This document shows positions 6,923-13,395 of a stretch of 14,813 nt of DNA, piece after piece (the first letter of the stretch is position 1; the number at the start of each line of letters is the position of its first letter). The position numbers were made by a program, and so were the translations under genes. Below the pieces are notes generated by a model. It made no database searches and had not been told where the DNA came from. It was given only the letters and a program-made list of their open reading frames with translations. The stretch covers positions 1-14,813 of the forward strand of contig JBGAHO010000075.1 of assembly GCA_044226195.1 (NCBI GenBank), read 5' to 3'. Origin of the DNA: RPQJ01 sp044226195. GTDB taxonomy: Bacteria > Pseudomonadota > Gammaproteobacteria > Steroidobacterales > Steroidobacteraceae.

Positions 6923-8566
6923 TCAGGGCTTGGCCGGACTCGCGCTCGACAGCGGCTCACCGGTCAGCTGCCAGTGGATCAGCGAGACCGGCATCATCCC
7001 GGCGCCGTTGAATTCCCCGAGGAACCGCTTGAGCGTGAACGCGTCGCCCAGCTGGTGCGCGCGATCGCGCAGCGTCGCCTCGATCAGGTACTTGCCGGTC
7101 ACGTAGCTGGTGCCGTAGCCGGGCTGGCGCAGGTACAGCTGCTGCTCGAAGCCGAGCAGGTCGAGGTCCGGGCGCATCCAGCCGCGCGGCGTCCACTCGA
7201 CCTGGAAGGCCTTGGCCTGCTGGAGGTCGAACTCGTTCGCCTGCGCGTACAGCGAGGCGAGTCCGCGGGCGCAGCGCTGCGCCAGCATGATCCACGCGAC
7301 CTCGCGGGCGCGCGGGTTGTCGTCGTAGTAGCCGGCGTGGAGGATGATCTCCTCCATCGCCGTCGCCATGCCTTCGGCGCGGTTGTCCCACACGTTGTAC
7401 AGCCACGCCTCGCGACGGATGCGGCTCGGATTCGGCTTGTGCTCGAACCACGCGTGGTCGAACCAGTGGTAGAAGTGCGCGTACAGCGCGATCGGCTCGT
7501 AGTGGCTCGCGATGGCGAAGAAATTGCGCTTCTCCAGCGGCGAGTACGGGTCGATGTGCCGGCGCATGGCGGCATCGAGATAGTCGTCGACCGTGAGCAC
7601 CTGGCGTTCGTCGAGCCACTTCAGGTACTTGGTGATCGCGGCGTTGGCGTGCCGCGCATGCTCCTCGGCACTCGAGTCGGCCACGAGCAGCGGCAGGCCG
7701 CGGTTGCGCTCTTCTTCGAGCTTCAGGGACGCGTGCGCACGGGCCAGCTCGCGCTTCAGCAGCATCACCTCGTCGTCCCAGGTCATGGGCACGAGGTGCA
7801 CGTTGCGCAGGTTCCAGTTGTAGGCCTCCTTGCCCACGCCCGAGGGTCCGTTCTTCGCCGGCGCCTGGCTCTCGAGCCACGCGACGAATTCGCGGGTCGC
7901 CACCGTCGCGGCGTCGATGGCCTTGCGCAGTTCCACGCTGTCGCGGGCCGTCTGCGTCCCGAGCTGCTCGAGGTCGGCGACCTGGCCCTGCATCGTGCCG
8001 GTCCCGGTGAGCCACAGGTCGCGGGCGTTGCCGGTCAGGTTCTGGCGGGCCTGGACGAGCAGCGGCGGGATCACGCGCAGCTCGCGCGCCAGCTTCGCCT
8101 GGTCGGCCTTCGACAACGGGAACGAGTACTGCCACAGCTCCACCAGGCCGTGGTGGACCGGCCCCTCGTGTTCCGGCGTATCGCTCTGCTCGGTGCGGAC
8201 GGTCTGGTAGAAGGCCGGATCGCGCGCCCAGGGCTGCAACCAGCGGATGTCGAACTCGAGACCGTTCAACTGCGAGCGCACCAGGTCGTAATCGATGCGC
8301 TGCTCGAGCGGCCAGCCGGACGGGTCGATCGCGGCGAGGCGCGCCTGCAGCGCCTGCAACTGCTCGAAGCGTCGCGCGGTCGTCGCCGCCGTATAGTCCG
8401 GTGCGCCATCACGCAGCGGCGGCGCTTCGAAGGCCTGCCACTCGGTGAACAGTCGCTCGAGGTCGCCGTAGTTCCCGGCGGCGAGGACCGCCGCCGGCAT
8501 GGCGAAGCAGAACAGCAGGCCCAGTCCCCAGGCCGGCAGAGCGGCCAGGCGTTTCGTGATTCTCAT
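6923..8566 (-). CDS. Exported DUF885-family protein with altered metal motif
   Basis: A 547-residue protein. I chose the ATG at 8566, preceded by GGGGGGAACC, because it gives a clean Sec signal peptide (M-R-I-T-K-R, hydrophobic core, cleavage around A-V-L-A-A near residue 30). The mature protein is therefore probably periplasmic. It follows the DUF885 layout: a long helical N-terminal half, E-G-M-A-T-A-M-E-E at 398-406 (the family's E-G-W-A-x-Y-x-E), Q-P-G-Y-G-T-S-Y-V-T-G-K at 481-492, and a closing F-x-G-A-G-M-M-P region. DUF885 members often carry an H-E-x-x-P-G-H zinc-protease-like motif before E-G-W-A. Here that place reads H-Y-E-P-I-A-L-Y-A-H at 355-364, so the canonical motif is absent and peptidase activity is doubtful. 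It starts 61 nt downstream of acetate kinase and may be read through from that operon. Substrate unknown. Confidence 0.82.
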   Translation of the reverse strand: MRITKRLAALPAWGLGLLFCFAMPAAVLAAGNYGDLERLFTEWQAFEAPPLRDGAPDYTAATTARRFEQLQALQARLAAIDPSGWPLEQRIDYDLVRSQLNGLEFDIRWLQPWARDPAFYQTVRTEQSDTPEHEGPVHHGLVELWQYSFPLSKADQAKLARELRVIPPLLVQARQNLTGNARDLWLTGTGTMQGQVADLEQLGTQTARDSVELRKAIDAATVATREFVAWLESQAPAKNGPSGVGKEAYNWNLRNVHLVPMTWDDEVMLLKRELARAHASLKLEEERNRGLPLLVADSSAEEHARHANAAITKYLKWLDERQVLTVDDYLDAAMRRHIDPYSPLEKRNFFAIASHYEPIALYAHFYHWFDHAWFEHKPNPSRIRREAWLYNVWDNRAEGMATAMEEIILHAGYYDDNPRAREVAWIMLAQRCARGLASLYAQANEFDLQQAKAFQVEWTPRGWMRPDLDLLGFEQQLYLRQPGYGTSYVTGKYLIEATLRDRAHQLGDAFTLKRFLGEFNGAGMMPVSLIHWQLTGEPLSSASPAKP

Positions 8567-8627
8567 GGTTCCCCCCGTGGCGTACGTGCCGTCGAGCGCA
8601 CGAAACTGCCGCAATCCCGCGCGAGGG

Positions 8628-9812
8628 TCAATGCTCGAGCAGTCGCGCGACGTGACGGGCGATCATCAGTTCCTCATCGGTCGGTACGACGTAGGCCGCG
8701 ACCCGCGAATCCGGGGTCGTGATGCACGGCCCGTGCGCCAGGTTCGCGACCGGATCGAGTTCGACGCCGAGCCAGGCCGCCTGCCGGCCGATGCGCGCTC
8801 GCACTTCCGGCTGGTTCTCGCCGATGCCAGCGGTGAACACGAGCGCGTCGAGCCCGCCGAGGGCAGCGGTCAGGGAGCCGAGTTCGCGGGCCGCGCGATA
8901 GACGAACACGTCCACGGCCAGCCGCGCGTTGGGCGCATCGCTCGCCAGCAGGTCGCGCATGTCGCTCGACACACCCGACATTCCGAGCAGCCCCGACTCG
9001 TGGTACAGCAGCCGCTCGATCTCGCGCACCCCGAGTTTCATCTCATCCATGAGGAACAGCAGCACGCCGGGGTCGAGCGAGCCGCTGCGGGTGCCCATCG
9101 GCAGGCCCTCGACCGCCGTGAATCCCATGGTGGTCGCGACGCTGCGCCCCGCGTGCATCGCGCACATGCTGGACCCGTTGCCGAGGTGGAACACCACCGT
9201 GCGGCCGGCGGCTGCCCGCGCATCGATGCGCGGCAGCACGGAGGCAACGTACTCGTAGGAGAGACCGTGGAAGCCGTAGCGTCGCACACCGGCCTCGGCG
9301 AAACGCGGCGGCAGCGCGAAGCGCTGCGCGACGTCGGGAATGCTGCGGTGGAACGCCGTGTCGAAGCAGGCGATCTCCGGCACGCCCGGCAACTGCTCGA
9401 GCAGCAGCCGGATCGCTGCGAGGTTGTGCGGCTGGTGCAGCGGCGCCAGCGGTTCGTAGCGGGTGAGGCGCGCCAGCACACCGGCATCGACACGCGTCGG
9501 CGCCATGAACTCGAGCCCGCCGTGCACCACGCGATGCCCGACGCCGGCCAGCACCGCATCCCCCATCTCGGCACGCAGGCACTCGAGCAGGATCTCGAGC
9601 GCGCGCACGTGGGACATCGGCTGCTCGCCGTAGCTCCGGTCCGCCACCACCGCGTCGTCGCGGCGCGCCACGAACCGCGGCGCCGTCGTGAGACCCGACA
9701 ACTGGCCGCGCAGGTCGCGCTCGAGGACGCCCGCCGCGCTGCGGAACAGGCAGAACTTGATGCTCGAGGAGCCCGCGTTCAGGACCAGGATGACGCGGGT
9801 GGGCGCGCTCAT
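8628..9812 (-). CDS. ackA: Acetate kinase (acetate/propionate kinase family)
   Basis: Transfers phosphate between acyl phosphate and ADP, giving acetate (or a short homologue) and ATP; cytoplasmic. The 394-residue product has the full ASKHA kinase set: L-N12-A-G-S-S-S near the start, G-H-R94-V-V-H-G-G, the catalytic D151 in F-D-T-A-F-H, H183 in F-H-G-L-S, the adenosine/phosphate loop H-L-G-N-G-S-S (209-215), R242 in M-G-T-R-S-G, G-I-G-E-N (329-333), and the metal-site Glu in P-T-D-E-E near 380. All correspond to the E. coli AckA active site. The ATG at 9812 overlaps the stop of the upstream transacetylase as ATGA, so translation is probably coupled and the two enzymes made in step. Sequence alone cannot decide acetate versus propionate or butyrate. 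Its place behind an aldehyde dehydrogenase suggests substrate-level ATP formation from a catabolic acyl-CoA. Confidence 0.93.
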   Translation of the reverse strand: MSAPTRVILVLNAGSSSIKFCLFRSAAGVLERDLRGQLSGLTTAPRFVARRDDAVVADRSYGEQPMSHVRALEILLECLRAEMGDAVLAGVGHRVVHGGLEFMAPTRVDAGVLARLTRYEPLAPLHQPHNLAAIRLLLEQLPGVPEIACFDTAFHRSIPDVAQRFALPPRFAEAGVRRYGFHGLSYEYVASVLPRIDARAAAGRTVVFHLGNGSSMCAMHAGRSVATTMGFTAVEGLPMGTRSGSLDPGVLLFLMDEMKLGVREIERLLYHESGLLGMSGVSSDMRDLLASDAPNARLAVDVFVYRAARELGSLTAALGGLDALVFTAGIGENQPEVRARIGRQAAWLGVELDPVANLAHGPCITTPDSRVAAYVVPTDEELMIARHVARLLEH

Positions 9813-11203
9813 GCCTTGTTCGACGCCGCGGCGGCGCGCCGCGCGTGCACCAGCAGCTTGGCCACGGCCGCGGACCCGATGCGCATGCGCACGTTGTCGG
9901 CGCGGCTCGTGAGGATCACCGGCACGCGCGCGCCGAGCACGACGCCCGCGCTGTCGGCCCCCGCGAAGTACAGCAACTGCTTGGCGAGCATGTTGCCGGC
10001 CTCGATGTTCGGCACCAGCAGGACATCGGCGCGACCGGCGACCGGCGAGCGGATGCTCTTGGCCCGCGCGGCGCGCTCGCTGATCGCGTTGTCGAACGCG
10101 AGCGGACCGTCGAGGATCGCCCCGCTGATCTGGCCGCGGTCGGCCATCTTGCACAGCGCCGCGGCGTCCAGAGTCGAACGGATGTCGGCATTGACGGTCT
10201 CGACCGCCGAGAGGATCGCCACCTTCGGCATCTCGACGCCGAGGGCGCGCGCGAGGTCGACCACGTTGCGGAGGATGTCGGCCTTCTCCTTCAGCGTGGG
10301 CTCGATGTTGATGGCCGCATCGGTCACGAACAGCATGCGATCGTAGGCCGGCACGTCCATCACGAACGCGTGGCTCACGCGCCGTTCCGTGCGCAACCCG
10401 CCCTGCGCCGAGACGATCTCCGCCATGATCTCGTCGGTGTGCAGGCTGCCCTTCATCAGGGTCTCGACCTCGCCATTGCGGGCGAGCGCGACGCCGGCCG
10501 CGGCCGAGGCGTGGCTGTGCTCGGTCGCCACGATCTGGTACGGCGAGATGTCGACGTTGTTGGCCGCCGCGACCGCGTGGATGCGCGCCGGCGGGCCGAC
10601 CAGCACCGGCACGATCAGCCGGCGCCGCGCGGATTCGACGGCGCCCAGCAGCGAGTCGCGGTCGCAGGGATGCACGACGCCGCAACTCACGGGCGCCAGC
10701 GGCTCGCAGCGCTTCAGCAGGCGGACGAACACGTCGTTCCGCCGCAGCACGATCTCGGGCGTGGCGATTTCCGACAGCGAGATCTTCTTGCGCGGCGCCT
10801 CGACGACCACCGTGCCGTGCAGCACGCGCCGGCCCGCCGCCTTCACTTCGCATTCGAGGTCGACGAGATTGTGGGCGGCCTGCTTGCCGCGCACCGTGAC
10901 GGTCGCCGTCACCTCGTCGCCGACGCGGATACGGCCGTGGAAGTCGAGTTGCTGCGACACGATGCGCGTGCCCGGGCCCGGCAGGCGACGCTCGAGCATG
11001 CCCGCGATGATGGCCACCGCGGCCACCGCATCGACGCTGAGTTCGTCGTTGCCCTCGAGGCCGCCCTCCTCGACGTGAAAGGGCTCGATGTCGCCGGACA
11101 CCAGCACCAGCGCCTCGATCTCGGTCTGCGAGATCGTGCGCTGCGCCGTGGCGCTCGCCCCGGGTTCGAGTTCGGCAAACGTGACGTTGTGGTAGGCGTT
11201 CAT
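9809..11203 (-). CDS. MaoC-like domain fused to phosphate acetyl/butyryltransferase
   Basis: A 464-residue two-domain protein. Residues 1-140 are a MaoC/hot-dog domain (V-S-G-D38-I-E-P-F-H43, then L-P-G-P-G-T and an R-V-G-D-E-V-T strand). Residues from about 155 to the end are a phosphate acyltransferase (Pta/Ptb type): V-V-H-P-C-D, H-T-D-E-I-M near a K-G-S-L, F-V-T-D-A-A-I-N, T-L-D-A-A-A-L-C-K-M-A-D-R-G-Q, and N-I-E-A-G-N-M-L-A-K-Q. The architecture is the one usually labelled bifunctional enoyl-CoA hydratase/phosphate acetyltransferase. The acyltransferase half interconverts acyl-CoA and acyl phosphate and would feed the acetate kinase whose start overlaps this stop. The MaoC active site is altered (Glu40 for the usual Asn, and the I-A-H-G-M segment lost), so hydratase activity is uncertain. 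I chose the ATG at 11203, overlapping the dehydrogenase stop by 4 nt; an in-frame ATG at 11221 is an alternative. Confidence 0.9.
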   Translation of the reverse strand: MNAYHNVTFAELEPGASATAQRTISQTEIEALVLVSGDIEPFHVEEGGLEGNDELSVDAVAAVAIIAGMLERRLPGPGTRIVSQQLDFHGRIRVGDEVTATVTVRGKQAAHNLVDLECEVKAAGRRVLHGTVVVEAPRKKISLSEIATPEIVLRRNDVFVRLLKRCEPLAPVSCGVVHPCDRDSLLGAVESARRRLIVPVLVGPPARIHAVAAANNVDISPYQIVATEHSHASAAAGVALARNGEVETLMKGSLHTDEIMAEIVSAQGGLRTERRVSHAFVMDVPAYDRMLFVTDAAINIEPTLKEKADILRNVVDLARALGVEMPKVAILSAVETVNADIRSTLDAAALCKMADRGQISGAILDGPLAFDNAISERAARAKSIRSPVAGRADVLLVPNIEAGNMLAKQLLYFAGADSAGVVLGARVPVILTSRADNVRMRIGSAAVAKLLVHARRAAAASNKA

Positions 11204-12702
11204 CGCGACAGGTCGATCCACGTGGTCTTCAGCTCCGTGTACTTGTCGAAAGCGTGCAGCGACTTGTCGCGCCCGGTGCCCGACTGCTTGAAGCCGCCGA
11301 AGGGCACGGTGATGTCGTCGGCGTCGTAGCAGTTCACGTAGACCATGCCGGCGCGCAGCGCGCGGGCGATGCGGTGGGCCTTGCCCACGTCACGAGTCCA
11401 CACCGCCGCGGCGAGGCCGTAGTCGACGCCATTGCCGACGCTGACTGCTTCTTCGGCGTCCTTGACGGTGATGGCGGCGAGCACCGGCCCGAAGATCTCC
11501 TCGCGCGCGATGGTCATCGCCGGCTTGACGTCCGCAAAGACGGTCGGCTGGACGTAGCAGCCGCCGCTGTCGACGCGCGTGCGCTGCCCGCCCGTCACCA
11601 GCCGCGCGCCTTCGCGACGGCCGGACTCGATGTAGCCGAGCACCGTCTTCGTCTGCACTTCATCGACGATGGCGCCGAGGCGCGTCGCCGGATCGAGCGG
11701 ATCGCCGGGCGGCATGCGCTTCGCCACGGCCAGCACGCCTTCGAGCACGCGGTCGCGCACGCTCTCCTCCACCACGAGGCGGGATGCGGCGGTGCACATC
11801 TCGCCCTGGTTGAAGAAGATCGAGGCGCCGGCGGTGGCCGCGGCGGCATCGAGGTCGGGCGCGTCGGCGAGGATGATGTTGGGCGACTTGCCGCCGCACT
11901 CCAGCCACACGCGCTTCATGTTCGACTGGCCGGAATACTGCAGCATCAGCTTGCCGGTGCGCGTGGAGCCCGTGAAGCCGATGCAGTCGACGTCCATGTG
12001 CAGCGCGAGTGCCTGACCCGCCGTGTGACCGTAACCGGGCAGCACGTTGAACACGCCCGGCGGGATGCCGGCCTCGGTGGCGAGGGCCGCCAGGCGGATC
12101 GCCGTCAGCGGCGACTTCTCCGACGGCTTGAGGATGAACGAATTGCCCGCGGCCAGCGCCGGGCCGATCTTCCAGGCCGCCATGATCAGCGGGAAATTCC
12201 AGGGCACGATGGCTGCCACGACACCGATCGGCTCGCGCGTGATCAGCGCCAGCGCATCGTGCGGCGTCGGCGCGACCTCGTCGTACACCTTGTCGACGGC
12301 CTCGGCGTACCAGGCGATGCAGCGGGCGGTCGACGGGATGTCGACCGACAGGCTGTCGCTGATCGGCTTGCCCATGTCGATCGTCTCGAGCAGGGCGAGT
12401 TCTTCCTTGTGCTGCAGGATCAGCTCGGCGAAGCGCAGCAGCACGCGCTTGCGCTCGCGCGGCGACTGGCGGGACCACACGCCGCGCTCGAACGCCCGCC
12501 GTGCCGCGGCCACGGCGCGGTCGACGTCGGCGCGATCCGTCGAGGCAACGCGCGCGATCACCTTGCCGTCGATCGGGCTGATGCAATCGAACTGCTCGCC
12601 CGAGACCGCCGGCACGTATTGGCCGTCGATGAAGGCCTGGCCCTGGATCTTCAGTGCGCGGGCACGGTCGTGCCAGCTGAGGTCGGTCCCGATGACGGTC
12701 AT
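11200..12702 (-). CDS. PuuC-like NAD(P)-dependent aldehyde dehydrogenase
   Basis: A 500-residue cytoplasmic aldehyde dehydrogenase oxidising an aldehyde to its acid. Visible residues: V-P-W-N169-F-P, K192 in L-K-P-S-E, the nucleotide-binding G-F-T-G-S-T (242-247), the general base E268 in L-E-C-G-G-K, the nucleophile C303 in N-Q-G-E-M-C-T, E-E-I-F-G-P (401-406) and the closing P-F-G-G-F-K-Q-S-G. It is collinear with E. coli PuuC (gamma-glutamyl-gamma-aminobutyraldehyde dehydrogenase) over its whole length, including the L-S-W-H/Y-W start and the S-L-H-A-F-D-K-Y-T-E-L-K end. I chose the ATG at 12702, which fits that homology. It begins 16 nt after a PuuR-like regulator and overlaps the next gene as ATGA. 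An omega-amino aldehyde is the likely substrate, but no PuuA, PuuB or PuuD gene accompanies it, so the E. coli substrate should not be assumed. Confidence 0.92.
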   Translation of the reverse strand: MTVIGTDLSWHDRARALKIQGQAFIDGQYVPAVSGEQFDCISPIDGKVIARVASTDRADVDRAVAAARRAFERGVWSRQSPRERKRVLLRFAELILQHKEELALLETIDMGKPISDSLSVDIPSTARCIAWYAEAVDKVYDEVAPTPHDALALITREPIGVVAAIVPWNFPLIMAAWKIGPALAAGNSFILKPSEKSPLTAIRLAALATEAGIPPGVFNVLPGYGHTAGQALALHMDVDCIGFTGSTRTGKLMLQYSGQSNMKRVWLECGGKSPNIILADAPDLDAAAATAGASIFFNQGEMCTAASRLVVEESVRDRVLEGVLAVAKRMPPGDPLDPATRLGAIVDEVQTKTVLGYIESGRREGARLVTGGQRTRVDSGGCYVQPTVFADVKPAMTIAREEIFGPVLAAITVKDAEEAVSVGNGVDYGLAAAVWTRDVGKAHRIARALRAGMVYVNCYDADDITVPFGGFKQSGTGRDKSLHAFDKYTELKTTWIDLSR

Positions 12703-12718
12703 GGTCGCATCCGGTGGG

Positions 12719-13333
12719 TCAGAAGGTCGGCGGGCTGGACGCCGAGATGATCTCGCAGGGTTCGCTGCCGAGGTTGCGGAAGCGGTGCGGAATCGCGCTC
12801 GTGAAATAGTACGCATCGCCCGGGCCCAGCACCCGGGTTTCGCCGCCGATGGTCAGCTCGACCTGGCCGCGCACGACCACGCCGCCCTCCTCGCCCGGGT
12901 GGCGGATCATGTCCGTCCCCGTGTCGGCGCCCGGCGCGTAGCGCTCGTGCATCACCGACATCGAACGGTTCGCGCGGCGCGCCGCGACGAGCCGCAGCGA
13001 GACGTTGCGGTCGCCGAGGTCGACGAGTTCGTCGTCGCGGAAAAACACCTGCGGGCTGGCGGACAGGTCGAGCGTGAAGAACTCGGCCAGCGACATCGGA
13101 ATGCCGTCCAGCACCTTTTTGAGCGAGCTGACCGAGGGACTGACCCGGTTCTGCTCGATCAGCGAGATCAGGCCGTTGGTGACGCCGGCCCGCTTCGCGA
13201 GCTCGCGCTGCGAGAGCCCGTACATGGTGCGCACGGTGCGCAGGTGGGCGCCCACGTCGATGCTGAGTTCGGCCACGGAGTGTTCAATATCCTGCACAGC
13301 GGGGAACGAATCCCGCGGAAATTTCAGTCCCAT
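12719..13333 (-). CDS. PuuR-like HTH (XRE)/cupin transcription regulator
   Basis: A DNA-binding regulator, up to 204 residues. An XRE-type helix-turn-helix lies at about 28-82 (L-R-T-V-R, G-L-S-Q-R-E-L-A-K-R-A-G-V-T-N, I-S-L-I-E-Q, S-P-S-V-S-S-L). A cupin ligand domain follows (about 110-204), with H-P-G-E-E-G-G-V-V, G-E-T-R-V-L-G-P-G-D-A-Y-Y-F and I-P-H-R-F. It ends in I-S-A-S-S-P-P-T-F, very like the E. coli PuuR C-terminus. By analogy it represses its own cluster and releases on binding a polyamine or the cluster's substrate. The start is uncertain. The ATG at 13333 lacks a ribosome binding site and gives 19 extra residues; a GTG at 13276 would match E. coli PuuR spacing but also lacks a well-placed site. 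It is divergent from the aminotransferase and first in the operon with the aldehyde dehydrogenase. Confidence 0.88.
   Translation of the reverse strand: MGLKFPRDSFPAVQDIEHSVAELSIDVGAHLRTVRTMYGLSQRELAKRAGVTNGLISLIEQNRVSPSVSSLKKVLDGIPMSLAEFFTLDLSASPQVFFRDDELVDLGDRNVSLRLVAARRANRSMSVMHERYAPGADTGTDMIRHPGEEGGVVVRGQVELTIGGETRVLGPGDAYYFTSAIPHRFRNLGSEPCEIISASSPPTF
13281..13290 (-). promoter_or_regulatory. Possible PuuR-type operator half
   Basis: The minus strand reads ATATTGAACA here. As I recall it, the E. coli PuuR recognition sequence ends in ATATAATGAACA, so this is similar apart from a two-base shortening. A related AAATTGACAC lies at 13343-13352 on the same strand, overlapping the promoter. 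The site would lie just inside the leader if the regulator starts at 13276, or inside its coding sequence if it starts at 13333. Resemblance is seen; function is a guess. Confidence 0.25.
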
Positions 13334-13349
13334 TTGAGCCGGGTGTCAA
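13321..13349 (-). promoter_or_regulatory. Candidate sigma-70 promoter of the regulator operon
   Basis: On the minus strand a perfect -35 TTGACA (13344-13349) is followed after exactly 17 bp by TGAAAT (13321-13326), four of six matches to the -10. The predicted start point, near 13314, falls downstream of the ATG at 13333. That would argue for translation from a GTG further in (13297 or 13276), if the promoter is real. It overlaps the forward promoter almost completely. Confidence 0.4.
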
Positions 13350-13362
13350 TTTTTCTTATCAT
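13334..13362 (+). promoter_or_regulatory. Candidate sigma-70 promoter of the aminotransferase gene
   Basis: TTGAGC (13334-13339) and TATCAT (13357-13362) are separated by 17 bp, giving four of six and five of six consensus matches. Transcription would begin near 13369, leaving a leader of about 27 nt with GGAAA at 13386-13390 ahead of the ATG at 13396. A T-run (TTTTTCT) lies in the spacer. It overlaps the opposite-strand promoter, so one bound repressor could block both. Confidence 0.5.
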
Positions 13363-13395
13363 CGGCCCTCCCCAAGCCCACCGCTGGAAACGCCC

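Noticed and set aside
8567..8627. Terminator or promoter between acetate kinase and the DUF885 gene
   Set aside because: Only 4-5 bp pairings without a T-run, and no convincing -35/-10 pair, were seen in these 61 nt. Read-through seems as likely.
9813..10853. Extended upstream frame of acetate kinase (741 codons)
   Set aside because: The extra 347 residues are an out-of-frame reading of the transacetylase gene. The kinase homology starts at the ATG at 9812, which overlaps that gene's stop.
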